64,000 bases of DNA, taken from NCBI GenBank assembly GCA_964447155.1, contig CAYURM010000006.1:55311-119310 (forward strand), read 5' to 3'. The stretch's first letter is position 1. The number at the start of each line of letters is the position of its first letter. The notes beneath the pieces are model-generated. The model saw nothing but the letters and a program-made list of their open reading frames with translations, was not told where the DNA came from and did not search any database. This DNA comes from SMBSF63 sp034003545. Lineage in GTDB: Bacteria > Chloroflexota > Anaerolineae > Anaerolineales > Anaerolineaceae. Of the stretch, positions 16,861-25,766 are shown one piece after another. The position numbers and the translations under genes were made by a program.

Positions 16861-18240
16861 CTACAAAATCTGCCGCACCGTCGAATTGCATGCAGCACGG
16901 CGAATAAAACACCCATTCCCTGGCTCGCCAACAACTTCTCCATCCAGCATTAATACTTTCCCCCGGATGATTGTTGAAACCACCTTGCCCTCAATATCCC
17001 AACCCTCATAAGGTATCCAGCCGCATGAAGTATACATTTTTTCAGCCTCAAACTGATAACGCTGATTTAAATCAACGATCGTAAAATCCGCATCGGATCC
17101 CACCTGGATTGTCCCTTTGCGGGGATATAAACCATACAATCGAGCTGGATTCTCGGATAAAATCGCTGTCACTTTTTCCAGGGAAATCCATCCTTTTGCC
17201 ACAGCATTTAACATTAACGGAACCATGGTTTCTGCACCGGGGATCCCAAACTGGCTTTCCCAAATATTATTTTCCCCTTTTTCTTTCAATCCTTTTTCTA
17301 TCGGGCCATGATCTGATCCCATCGTGCTGATCATCCCCGATCTCAAATAATCCCACATTTTTTCTACCCGTTGTGGATCCCGCACTGGCGGAGAAAACGT
17401 TACCCAAGGGCCTTTCTCTTTTAAATGCTCGGTTGTTAAATACAAATTATGAGGACATGTCTCTACAAAGACATCCAATCCCTTTTCACGGGCGTTCTTT
17501 ACCGCTGCAACTCCTTCCGGGACTGTCGTATGCAAAAAGACTCCCCGTGCGCCAGTGCCTTCAAGAAGATAAAGTGCTCGCAGAATAGCCTCGGTTTCAA
17601 CTTCAGGGGGACGCCAATCCACAAAAGCCATGTAATCTTTTCGTCCCGCTTTTTGCAATTGTTCATACTTATAATTCAACATGGAATCATTTTCGGCATG
17701 CAGCAGCACTGTTCCGCCAAAACCACCAATAATCTGAAAGGCATCCTGCATTTTCCCGGTTGGCAAACCACACACCTTTGAGCCGGATTCACACATAAAG
17801 ATCTTAAAAGCTGTGCAGCCTGCCTGCCACAATGCTTCCAAATTCTCAAGGTTGTCTTCCCCTACCCCCCCATGCAGAGCAAAATCAACATAAGAAGTTT
17901 GCTCGCCAATGCGCTTTTTTTGTTCAAAGACATCAACATCCAATACTTCTGGAATTGTCAGGGGATGATCAATGATCGTCGTAACGCCGCCAGCAAGTGC
18001 TGCGCGGGTCCCGTCCGCAAAATCATAATTTGCAGCAAACCCAGGCTCCCACAAATGCATGTGACTATCGATACACCCCGGAAGGATGAAATGTCCCTGG
18101 GCTGCAATGCTTTCTCGTGTATCCGCATCTGACAAATTGTCAGCAATTGCCGCAATCTTCCCTTTTCTGATGCCGATATCCGCGAGGAAGCGTCCCCGCG
18201 GATGCACAATCGTACCGCCCAGTATGGTTAAATCAAACAC
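16861..18240 (-). CDS. Allantoinase/dihydropyrimidinase-family cyclic amidase (paralog 3)
   Basis: 459 residues. A binuclear-metal cyclic amidohydrolase: HMH in IDSHMHLWEPG, the lysine expected to be carboxylated in AFKIFMCES, H in VLLHAEN, H in VFLHTTVPEG and D in MGSDHGPIE. The start is GTG at 18240, directly after AGGAGGTGAGATT. It is the first gene of the 18.2-12.2 kb operon and has its own promoter with 11-bp direct repeats. Such enzymes open allantoin, hydantoins or dihydropyrimidines to N-carbamoyl products. Of the three paralogs in the island this one is the least like E. coli AllB (DHGPI in place of DHSP), so a non-allantoin ring is plausible. Confidence 0.88.
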   Translation of the reverse strand: MFDLTILGGTIVHPRGRFLADIGIRKGKIAAIADNLSDADTRESIAAQGHFILPGCIDSHMHLWEPGFAANYDFADGTRAALAGGVTTIIDHPLTIPEVLDVDVFEQKKRIGEQTSYVDFALHGGVGEDNLENLEALWQAGCTAFKIFMCESGSKVCGLPTGKMQDAFQIIGGFGGTVLLHAENDSMLNYKYEQLQKAGRKDYMAFVDWRPPEVETEAILRALYLLEGTGARGVFLHTTVPEGVAAVKNAREKGLDVFVETCPHNLYLTTEHLKEKGPWVTFSPPVRDPQRVEKMWDYLRSGMISTMGSDHGPIEKGLKEKGENNIWESQFGIPGAETMVPLMLNAVAKGWISLEKVTAILSENPARLYGLYPRKGTIQVGSDADFTIVDLNQRYQFEAEKMYTSCGWIPYEGWDIEGKVVSTIIRGKVLMLDGEVVGEPGNGCFIRRAACNSTVRQIL

Positions 18241-18302
18241 AATCTCACCTCCTCTTTGATATTGGCAAATAAAAAAAGAGTACGCAAAGCAGTTTGTATT
18301 TG

Positions 18303-18332
18303 ACTATAGCAACAAAACCATAAGGAAACCAT
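18303..18332 (-). promoter_or_regulatory. Promoter with 11-bp direct repeats before 18.2-12.2 kb operon
   Basis: On the minus strand, ATGGTTTCCTT (18322-18332) and ATGGTTTTGTT (18311-18321) are adjacent direct repeats, followed two bases later by TATAGT (18303-18308), a good -10 box. A third, imperfect copy lies at about 18333-18343. Head-to-tail 11-bp repeats replacing the -35 box are the usual binding pattern of OmpR/PhoB-type regulators, and such a regulator is encoded just upstream. Confidence 0.65.
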
Positions 18333-18430
18333 TAAGGAATCATCATAATTTCTTTAGAAGCTCATTTGCATAAAACGGGGAAAATACAAGATAATCCCGC
18401 TGTTTCAGACGAATGGCGCGTTAGAAGTTT

Positions 18431-19159
18431 TCAGCCTTCAAATCGATACCCCACACCCGGTTCAGTAACAATATATTTCGGTTCGAGTGAATTATCATCC
18501 AATTTTTTACGCAATTGAGAAATGAAAACGCGCAAATACTCTCGCTCATCTCCATATTCAATCCCCCAAATAGACCTTAGTATTTCGCGATGGGTAACAA
18601 CCCGGCCTTGTTTTTGCGCTAAATACACAAGGATGTCATATTCTGTGGGGGTCAGACGAATGATCTCGTTATTTAGAAATACTTTCCTGCCCAGGAGATC
18701 GATCCGCAAACCGCTGAACATCAGCAGATCTTCTTCGGGTTTGTTGTCCTGTATCTGCTGGCTGTTTACGTAGTTACTCCAACGCCGGATCGATGAACGA
18801 ACACGAGCCAGGAATTCTTCCATTGAAAAAGGCATCACCAAATAATCATCAGCGCCAAAATCGAATGCCTTTATTTTTCTTCTTTCTTCTCCAATTGAAG
18901 AGATGCCAATTAAGGGTGACTTGCTCTTCTCCCTGACGGATTTACAGATATCCAATCCATCAACTTCAATGGAGGTAAAATCAAGATTTAATACAAACAA
19001 ATCATAATTATTCTTTGCGATGAGTTGTTCTGCCTCCACCCCGTCCAACGCAAGATCAACTTCATACCCCCTCTCCACCAAATTCCTGCGCAGCATTCTA
19101 AGCAAACCAGGTTCATCACCAATTAGTAATATGTTGTAACGCTCAGTTGGATGATGCAA
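18431..19159 (-). CDS. KdpE-like OmpR-family regulator with degenerate receiver
   Basis: 242 residues. The C-terminal winged helix (about 145-240) is canonical and KdpE-like (LTPTEYDILVYLAQ, YLRVFISQLRKKL, TEPGVGYRFEG). The receiver is not canonical: the acidic triad DDE is GDE (residues 14-16), the phospho-acceptor position after YDLFVL is Asn58 (an Asp60 follows two residues later), and the conserved Lys of KPF is Met109 (VMPF). It probably works without normal phosphorylation. The start is TTG with AGAGAG upstream. It follows the carbamate kinase and pseudo-kinase genes and is the natural candidate to bind the repeats at 18311-18332. Confidence 0.86.
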   Translation of the reverse strand: MHHPTERYNILLIGDEPGLLRMLRRNLVERGYEVDLALDGVEAEQLIAKNNYDLFVLNLDFTSIEVDGLDICKSVREKSKSPLIGISSIGEERRKIKAFDFGADDYLVMPFSMEEFLARVRSSIRRWSNYVNSQQIQDNKPEEDLLMFSGLRIDLLGRKVFLNNEIIRLTPTEYDILVYLAQKQGRVVTHREILRSIWGIEYGDEREYLRVFISQLRKKLDDNSLEPKYIVTEPGVGYRFEG

Positions 19160-19185
19160 TATAATACTCTCTCTTATCTGCCAAT

Positions 19186-19893
19186 CTACTTCGTATTCTT
19201 CTCAATTGCCAGTTTTACAATATTTTCACTCACATAAAGTTGCACATCTACCAAATCCAGCAACCTGCAAAAAGCATAAAGATTTAGCAAGATTAATGGC
19301 GGAACCCTGCCCTCAAAAACAGTCGTGCCCTCTGTTAATTCGATAAAAATATCTATAACCAGTTGAGGGACATTTTTTATCACAATGGAATAACTCTTAT
19401 GATCCTCCTGAATCTCTACTTGAATAATCTCGCTGCTTCCTGTTTCAAGGACTGCTTCAAATAATAATATGCAAGCAATGTTGATATACTCCGAGTCGAT
19501 ATAGGCAAATAAATCGGTTTCAAAATAATTTATATGGACGCTTTTGCCTAAATGACTTTTTTCCAAACTTCGGTTTAACGAAATAAATAATTCTTGCAAA
19601 GAATGATAAGCAATATTTACACGAAGTTTTTTTGCTTCAATACGAGACAATATGGACAGGACAATACCGAACTTTCCAATTTGATCGATGCTTTTGTCAA
19701 TTTCTTCCAATATCGCAAATTGGGTAGAATTGTCAAACAAGATATTGTGATCCATCAAACTCGTCACACCGGTTTTAGCAGCAGTTGAAAATATTTGTAA
19801 ACGAGTACTAACTTGTGAAATCAACTGCCACACAAAGGTATCCGTTGTTTTTAGATTTTTTAAATCACAAAATCGATCTGGATTATTTTCCAT
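19186..19893 (-). CDS. Pseudo-histidine kinase, KdpD-derived core without catalytic residues
   Basis: 235 residues, no membrane span. Residues 20-100 follow the KdpD dimerisation helices (SLMD, LEEIDKSIDQI, LSRIEAKKLRV), but the phosphorylated histidine of the usual VSHDLR is Thr30 (VSTRLQ). The rest has the size and helix pattern of a HATPase domain yet lacks recognisable N, G1 and G2 boxes. It should neither bind ATP in the normal way nor autophosphorylate. The ATG at 19893 has GGGAG close upstream; an in-frame ATG at 19923 is possible. It ends 26 bp before the degenerate KdpE-like regulator gene, so the two probably form a ligand- or partner-controlled pair. Confidence 0.65.
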   Translation of the reverse strand: MENNPDRFCDLKNLKTTDTFVWQLISQVSTRLQIFSTAAKTGVTSLMDHNILFDNSTQFAILEEIDKSIDQIGKFGIVLSILSRIEAKKLRVNIAYHSLQELFISLNRSLEKSHLGKSVHINYFETDLFAYIDSEYINIACILLFEAVLETGSSEIIQVEIQEDHKSYSIVIKNVPQLVIDIFIELTEGTTVFEGRVPPLILLNLYAFCRLLDLVDVQLYVSENIVKLAIEKNTK

Positions 19894-19932
19894 TTTTCTC
19901 CCATTACCCGGATAAACGTCCATATTTTCTTT

Positions 19933-20868
19933 CTATCCAAACTGCTTTTTGATGATCAATCCATTCTGTTCCTGGGTGGTTTTTTCCAATTTTTTCAATG
20001 TCGTAATCACTACTTTTTCACCCTTTTCATGCAGAAAATCAGATGCAGATTGTAAAATTGAGGAAACGGTATTCGAATAGATGCGATTATTCTTCAGCAG
20101 ATAATCCACTTCTTCCAAACTCATCTCAACCAAAGATTCTGCCGTTAATTTTTCATTATTAAATTTCGTGTCGTTCTCAATCACAAATAACAGTGTGTCA
20201 GCCCCGATCTCATTTGCGATGATCCGCGCCGCTTGAGGAGATTGGACGACCGCTTCGATGCCTTCCAGATCCCCTTTTTCATTATAATAAACCGGTATCC
20301 CCCCTCCGCCAGCAGCGATAACAATCGTTCCCGTTTCTGATAATTTCTGTATTTGATGCGCACCAATAATCTCTTTGGCCGGAAGCAAAGGCACTGTCCG
20401 GCGGAACCCGCGTCCAGGCTCCTCGGTAATCGTCCATCCCCGCATTTGTCGATATTGATTTGCCTTTACACGATCAAACCATGGACCCACGGCTTTTTCG
20501 GAAATAGGCTCTTGCTTATCAACAACCGCCTGGGTAACAATGGTAATTACATCTCTGGCAATGTTATTTTTCTTCAGCGAATTCCTTAATGCCTGATCCA
20601 GTAGATACCCGGTGGCACCCTGCGTATCTGCGCCACACACATCCAGAGGAATGGGGTGCAGGATATGACTTGCTAATTCAGCCCGAAAAAGGACGTATCC
20701 AATTTGCGGTTTGTTTCCATGAAGAATAACAATATCCAATTCTGAACTTAATATCTGGACCAAAGCATTGGCTAACTCACATGCTTTTTGCTTTTGATCC
20801 CCAATCGTAAAACCCTGATTGCTTGCTAATACTTCTCCGCCGATTGAAATAACTAGTTTTTCTCTCAT
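19933..20868 (-). CDS. Carbamate kinase
   Basis: 311 residues, the usual length. An amino-acid-kinase-fold enzyme that makes ATP from carbamoyl phosphate and ADP, releasing ammonia and CO2. Visible family motifs are ISIGGEVL at the N-terminus, GADTQGATGYLLDQAL near residue 78, RRTVPLLPAKEI near 155 and IAAGGGGIPV near 180. The ATG at 20868 has GGAAGG upstream. In this island it is the energy-yielding last step for carbamoyl phosphate made from ureides, as in anaerobic allantoin and arginine use. It precedes the degenerate two-component pair, 10-40 bp away depending on start. Confidence 0.92.
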   Translation of the reverse strand: MREKLVISIGGEVLASNQGFTIGDQKQKACELANALVQILSSELDIVILHGNKPQIGYVLFRAELASHILHPIPLDVCGADTQGATGYLLDQALRNSLKKNNIARDVITIVTQAVVDKQEPISEKAVGPWFDRVKANQYRQMRGWTITEEPGRGFRRTVPLLPAKEIIGAHQIQKLSETGTIVIAAGGGGIPVYYNEKGDLEGIEAVVQSPQAARIIANEIGADTLLFVIENDTKFNNEKLTAESLVEMSLEEVDYLLKNNRIYSNTVSSILQSASDFLHEKGEKVVITTLKKLEKTTQEQNGLIIKKQFG

Positions 20869-21385
20869 TATTTCCTTCCAAGACAATATGTATTTCGATT
20901 ACAAAGCAGCTGGCCCTCAATCTTCTTTACAAATAAATACCAATAAAATTTATGCCTTCATGCGATAATCCCACATCGCTTCAAATCAAACTGCAAAGGG
21001 TGAGATTTCCCACTCTAAAAGAAGATGAGCCGCTGCGAATTTCTCAGCATCAAATCAAATTGGCAACTACGCAGATACCTCGATAATGTCACTTCGAGAA
21101 GCAAGCTTTTGCGACGCGGCTGCACCTACACGGCTAGCGCAGCGAGGCACAATGCCGGCCTCCTCGCAATGACATAGCTGAGGAGTTACTCAAATCAAAT
21201 AATATTGCAGCAGAAGTATTGCGCCTACCATCATTATAAGTGAAAAACGACGCCCAAGCGTTTCAGGTTGATGGAGAATCGCCTTGATTTTCCACGGCGC
21301 TGAACAAAATCGCGTGTTAACATCCATTTCACAAACAGTGAGGTGACACTTCAAAGGGTATGAAAATCCAATAATGATAGAAGTC
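20869..21385. other. Intergenic stretch with one repeat element
   Basis: Separates the racemase-like gene from the carbamate kinase gene. Contains the palindromic element at 21065-21187. A 76-codon minus-strand frame (21190-21420) with a hydrophobic end overlaps the racemase gene and has no ribosome site or recognisable family, so it is not annotated as a gene. Confidence 0.5.
21065..21187. repeat. Palindromic intergenic element, copy A
   Basis: Outer ends AACTACGCAG and CTGAGGAGTT form an imperfect inverted pair. Inside, 21086-21175 begins ATGTCACTTCGAGAAGC and ends CCTCCTCGCAATGACAT, sharing both ends and the TTTTGCGACG motif with the element at 32846-32982. Confidence 0.7.
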
Positions 21386-22087
21386 TCAATGATTGACAGA
21401 AAAGGGAACCGCATAACCACCGGTTTTACTGGTCATTAAACCAAGCTTTGCCAACTTCTCTGCTTCCGCAACCGCACATTTTACGGGGTCCAACACCGGA
21501 ACACCCAACTCAATTGTCAGGCGCTGCTCCATGCCAGCCATCACCGCCCCACCTAGTATAACCGATTCAGCATTCTTTTGTCCCACTGCAATTCTGGCTA
21601 TTTTTAAGCACATCCCATAAATATCCTCGCTTTGAGAAGCTGCCTCGGACACATGCGCCTCAAATGTCTCAACGCCTGCGCAGTAGTCTTCCATGTGATA
21701 AGACCTGACCAGACGCATAAGTATCGAGTGGAATCTGTGTAAAGGCGTCAAAATACTAAAATTATGCGCAATCTGGACAGCGGTGTGCATAGCAGCTTCA
21801 GCGATTCCGATAACCGGGACATTGACAATCGAGCGGGCTGCATGCAGCCCCGGGTCACTAAAGCATGCCAACACATAAGCATCCGCCTGTTCTTTGTGCC
21901 TTGCTACTTCTTCCAAAACAGCTTTTGCTGATAAAGTCTCTGAATAATACCCTTCAATCGCCTTCGGCGCATCTTCGGGAGTTACCATAACAAGCTGTGT
22001 CTTGGAATCAATCACAGACCGGGCTGATTTTTCAATATTTTGGCTGGCTTCCAAATTAGAATTTCCGTTGATTACGACAATCTTCAT
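21386..22087 (-). CDS. Hydantoin-racemase-like protein lacking the second cysteine
   Basis: 233 residues, clear paralog of the protein encoded at 12211-12909. The first catalytic cysteine is C75 (VLACFSD), but where the family has ILGCAGM this protein has ILGGAVM, so position 180 is Gly. Two-base racemisation should be impaired. It could be a one-base isomerase or decarboxylase-like variant, or a binding protein. It follows a BtpA-family gene (24-bp gap) and ends the 31.7-21.4 kb gene run. Confidence 0.82.
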   Translation of the reverse strand: MKIVVINGNSNLEASQNIEKSARSVIDSKTQLVMVTPEDAPKAIEGYYSETLSAKAVLEEVARHKEQADAYVLACFSDPGLHAARSIVNVPVIGIAEAAMHTAVQIAHNFSILTPLHRFHSILMRLVRSYHMEDYCAGVETFEAHVSEAASQSEDIYGMCLKIARIAVGQKNAESVILGGAVMAGMEQRLTIELGVPVLDPVKCAVAEAEKLAKLGLMTSKTGGYAVPFSVNH

Positions 22088-22110
22088 GATGAATCCAGGG
22101 CCTCTTCGCT

Positions 22111-22887
22111 CTATTGTTTCAGTTTGTTTCGCACTTTTTCCATAAATCGTGAAATTAAATCAATATCCCAAAGGACAATTTCATCCCTCGCATCCGTCTT
22201 TTTCAAAGAGCTGCTGACAATTGCACCATCGGCATGATCCAGCGCCAGATCGACATTCTCAATTGTCACACTACCGCCAATATACAAGGGTTTATTCAGA
22301 TTTTTCCCTCGCACATTATCTAAAATTTGCAGCGATTCGTTGAATGTCATCCCTGTCAACACCAGACTGTCCGCTCCTGTATTGGATGCCCATTTCGCTG
22401 CATCTTCCATCGGCACGTCTACCAAAGGGAAACCGGTCCGGTCGTGCACATCGGCCAGGATCATAATATCATTCCCGCCCAATTTATTTCTGTAATCAAC
22501 AGCTTCGATACCACAACCCTCTTGAACACCGGAAGACTTCAACATGGCCCCCACAAACACCTTAATTCGAACAAACGAAAGTCCGGCAGCACGGGCGACA
22601 GCGATCGGCGTATAGGGGTCATGCGATTCAATGATCACGCCCAGCTCCAAAGACGGGAATTCTTTTTTCGCCAGTCTTGCCAAGGATGCCATTAAGGCAA
22701 CTGTCTCAATCCGGGCAAGGCCTTTATTGCGGGACTCATCCTGAAGAATAACTGCGGGGATGCCGCCACGCTGAAATACATCTAAATTCTGGCACATATA
22801 ATCTTCGATTTCAGCAACGGAGTACTTCTCGCCTTCCAGTAAAGCTGGTAAATGCAAAGCTGCAATGATGGGGGGGATGTTTTTCAT
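22111..22887 (-). CDS. BtpA/SgcQ-family TIM-barrel protein
   Basis: 258 residues. Strands and motifs of the BtpA family are visible: AALHLPAL at the start, VILQDES near residue 46, LADVHDRTG near residue 143, LVLTGMT near 173 and GGSVTIENVD near 203, a phosphate-binding-like loop. The family contains BtpA, needed for photosystem stability in cyanobacteria, and SgcQ from an E. coli sugar cluster; the reaction is unknown for most members. Its place between ATZ-type amidohydrolase and racemase genes suggests an enzyme acting on a sugar- or ureide-derived intermediate. No specific role can be assigned. Confidence 0.8.
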   Translation of the reverse strand: MKNIPPIIAALHLPALLEGEKYSVAEIEDYMCQNLDVFQRGGIPAVILQDESRNKGLARIETVALMASLARLAKKEFPSLELGVIIESHDPYTPIAVARAAGLSFVRIKVFVGAMLKSSGVQEGCGIEAVDYRNKLGGNDIMILADVHDRTGFPLVDVPMEDAAKWASNTGADSLVLTGMTFNESLQILDNVRGKNLNKPLYIGGSVTIENVDLALDHADGAIVSSSLKKTDARDEIVLWDIDLISRFMEKVRNKLKQ

Positions 22888-22920
22888 ATTAGTATTTATT
22901 CTCCTCTGTACAAATAAGTT

Positions 22921-24396
22921 TTAGTTTTGATCGAACAATTTTTCATCCATGGTCATGCGACCATGACCCCAGAAATTCTTTGGCAATTTTGTGAATCGAT
23001 GTAAGTCAGCCCTTTCTATCAAGGCGAGCGCTTCTTCATTGGCTGCATCAATAATTTGATCTTCATCAATCCCCAACACTTCCCGGTCTTTCATCAATAT
23101 CTTTCCATTTACCACCACGTCGGCCACATCATTCCCAACCGTCTCGTAAACAATCCGGTGAACCGGCATAAAATTCGGTGTCAAATGCGGCTGGCGCATA
23201 TCTATGGTAATAATATCTGCTTTTTTACCTTTCTCCAAAGAGCCGATTTGATCGTCCCAGCCTAATGCACGAGCAGCGTCTATGGTAATCATCTCCAATA
23301 ACTTGCCCGCCGGCAGATAATAGGGATCCCGAAAATGATACTGGTGGATCAATTGAGCCATCCGTGCCATTTGAAATAGATCAAATGGGCGCTTGGGCGC
23401 TGTGCCATCCGTAGTAACCGCAACCGTGACCCCTGCTTTGATCAATTCAGGAACGGGGGTACGGGCAATGGCATGGGAAGAAGATGCGACATGGCCTACT
23501 CGGGTATCCGTCTTGGCCAGGATCTCAATCTCATCTAACGACAGGCCATTGCAATGCTGCAAGGAGACGTCTGGCCCCAGCAAACCATTGGGATCACGGC
23601 TTGCAAGGCTTACCATCCCGCCAAACGCATCCGAATGAATACGGGTATTGTATTTCGCCGCCAATTCCCGTACAGCTTTTGTCATCATTAGATCATCTTC
23701 GGTTAATACCGGCGCCAAATCGGGCGGGGTAGGCCCTTTGGACCCCATGCTGGCAACCATCAAAAAAGGGGTGACAAATACACGAATTCGATCATCCGCT
23801 TTATGGTTCCACTCCTGGATCACCTCTTCAGTCGCTGCCATTAGTTGATCAAAGCTGGCCGTTTTCTGAATTTGCTTTCCATCTTTCCAGCGGCTGACCT
23901 TAACAGGCCAGGGCGGACTACATGGCCCAACCGCAACCGCTTCCCGAATGCCAAGTTCAGCGTATGCCTTGGCATGGTTTGAAGCAAATACTTTGTCATC
24001 ACTTCTCGGTTGAGACCCAATCACACTTAACCCGCAGGTGATACCAGCCTTCAATCGTTCAAGTGCCGATAACCTGCCCTCAACATACCAAAATTCATCT
24101 GTTGTGTAATGAAAATAAGTATTAGTTACCAGTTCGCTCCAGAATGATGGGGTGTCAGATGCAATCGTTTTGATCAAACCATGCCCGGCATGACCATGCG
24201 CATCAACCAGACCAGGAAGCACAATTTTATCTTTTGCAGAGATGTGTTCCTTCGCCGGGTATTTTTGACAGATCACTTCTGTCACATCAATATCGAGAAT
24301 TCTTCCATCATTTATCGCAATGGAATATCCTTCAAGTATTTCACGTTCAGGATTGATTGTAATTATCGTCCCGCCATCAATAATAAGGTCTATCAT
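22921..24396 (-). CDS. ATZ/TRZ-type amidohydrolase
   Basis: 491 residues. Ligands: HGH in LVDAHGHAGHG, H in RIHSDAFGG, H in LQHCNGLS and D in TTDGTAPKRP; the usual HxxE on strand 5 is HSDA, unlike guanine or SAH deaminases. The C-terminal LEKGKKADIITIDM strand is typical of the family. The start at 24396 has GAGG just upstream. It begins 19 bp after the stop of another ATZ-type gene, so these two act in the same operon. Probably a deaminase or amidase on an N-heterocycle. Confidence 0.84.
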   Translation of the reverse strand: MIDLIIDGGTIITINPEREILEGYSIAINDGRILDIDVTEVICQKYPAKEHISAKDKIVLPGLVDAHGHAGHGLIKTIASDTPSFWSELVTNTYFHYTTDEFWYVEGRLSALERLKAGITCGLSVIGSQPRSDDKVFASNHAKAYAELGIREAVAVGPCSPPWPVKVSRWKDGKQIQKTASFDQLMAATEEVIQEWNHKADDRIRVFVTPFLMVASMGSKGPTPPDLAPVLTEDDLMMTKAVRELAAKYNTRIHSDAFGGMVSLASRDPNGLLGPDVSLQHCNGLSLDEIEILAKTDTRVGHVASSSHAIARTPVPELIKAGVTVAVTTDGTAPKRPFDLFQMARMAQLIHQYHFRDPYYLPAGKLLEMITIDAARALGWDDQIGSLEKGKKADIITIDMRQPHLTPNFMPVHRIVYETVGNDVADVVVNGKILMKDREVLGIDEDQIIDAANEEALALIERADLHRFTKLPKNFWGHGRMTMDEKLFDQN

Positions 24397-24415
24397 TTTC
24401 CTCGCCTTTCCCAAA

Positions 24416-25756
24416 TCATTTCTTGTCTACTGCGCTGACTTGGCACCATAAATTTTCACAACGCTGCTGAACTTCTTTTTCTAATGCTTTTTCATCAACA
24501 TTCACAAGTTGGCCTTGATCCACAACCAGCTTTCCATCCACAAAGACGGTTTCCACATCGCTGCCCAGGCCATTGAAAACCAGATTAGCAACCGGATCCA
24601 CAATGGGAACGTTATGGAGGGCATTCATGTTGATGATCACAATATCTGCCTTTTTCCCCACTTTCAAGGAGCCAATCTCTTCTTCCATTTGAAGTGCCTT
24701 TGCGCCATTGATGGTCGCCATTTTGAGCACATCCATTGCCCGCAATGCCTGATAATCTCTGGTCAGCATTCGGGCCGTACATACAGCCATCTTCATTGTC
24801 TCAATCATATTGCCTGTCATATTATCTGTACCGAGGCAGATAGAAACACCCCGGTCTTGAAGTTCATTTACAGGCGCCATCATCCCGTTTTTCGCATTGC
24901 TGTCGCTTAAGTGCGATACATGTGCCTGGCCTTGAGATAATAACACCATGTCCTGTTGGGATACATAGATACAATGTCCCGCAATCAAACGCTGGTTTAA
25001 CAACCCCGAACGGGACAAATATTCCGTGGGAGAACATCCTTCACGTTCCTGGATGTGGTTCATTTCCCTTTGGCTTTGAGAATTATGAATCACAACCCCA
25101 AGATCATACTGTTCTGACAGCTCACGGATCTGCTTCAGATAATCAGCAGAACAGGTATCCGGGGCGTGCGGTCCAAAACGGCATCGGATCCTGCCTTCTT
25201 CTGCACCTTCCCATTTTTCAATAAAATCAACCGCCCTTTGCAAGGCAGCTTGCCCGATCTGCTCGCTAAACTCGTACCTGTTTTCAGGGATCTTAAACAA
25301 ATCAGCATTGTGAAGCCGTTCGCTTAATACAGCCCGTATCCCCAGTTTTTTCGAAGCCTGGGCAGTTTGTTCGATATACAAATAATTATCGACAATTGTC
25401 GTCGAACCAAATAATAGTGCTTCACCAGCGCCCAAAAGTGAAAAATGATAACAATCGGCATCAGACATAAAGACACCTTGAGGAACCTTCGGGCTATATG
25501 CAGGCGCCAAACCAATATCATCCCCAACCCCGCGCAAGACCGAGAGGGCCGCATGCGTATGTGAATTTACAAAGCCCGGAAGAACCAGTTTGCCGGCAGC
25601 ATCAATAGAATCGAATGTTTCATAGCACGAAGGAAGTTGAGCAGCAGCTCCGATCCAATCAATCCGATCCTCGACAATGACCAATGCACCATCCTTCCAT
25701 TGCATTGCATCATCTTCCATCGTAATAACCCAGGCATTTTTAATCACGTACGCCAT
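24416..25756 (-). CDS. ATZ/TRZ-type amidohydrolase
   Basis: 446 residues, the usual length for S-adenosylhomocysteine/guanine deaminase-like enzymes. Ligands: HTH in FVNSHTHAALS, H in VVIHNSQSQRE with Glu following, H in AGHCIYV and D in LGTDNMTGN. The closing LKVGKKADIVIINM strand is present. AAGGA lies before the ATG. It lies between an allantoinase-like gene and a second ATZ-type gene. The function is probably deamination or dechlorination-type hydrolysis of a ring; substrate unknown. Confidence 0.85.
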   Translation of the reverse strand: MAYVIKNAWVITMEDDAMQWKDGALVIVEDRIDWIGAAAQLPSCYETFDSIDAAGKLVLPGFVNSHTHAALSVLRGVGDDIGLAPAYSPKVPQGVFMSDADCYHFSLLGAGEALLFGSTTIVDNYLYIEQTAQASKKLGIRAVLSERLHNADLFKIPENRYEFSEQIGQAALQRAVDFIEKWEGAEEGRIRCRFGPHAPDTCSADYLKQIRELSEQYDLGVVIHNSQSQREMNHIQEREGCSPTEYLSRSGLLNQRLIAGHCIYVSQQDMVLLSQGQAHVSHLSDSNAKNGMMAPVNELQDRGVSICLGTDNMTGNMIETMKMAVCTARMLTRDYQALRAMDVLKMATINGAKALQMEEEIGSLKVGKKADIVIINMNALHNVPIVDPVANLVFNGLGSDVETVFVDGKLVVDQGQLVNVDEKALEKEVQQRCENLWCQVSAVDKK

Positions 25757-25766
25757 AAATTTGTCC

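Noticed and set aside
21190..21420. 76-codon minus-strand frame with hydrophobic end
   Set aside because: Overlaps the racemase gene, lacks a ribosome site and resembles no known protein.
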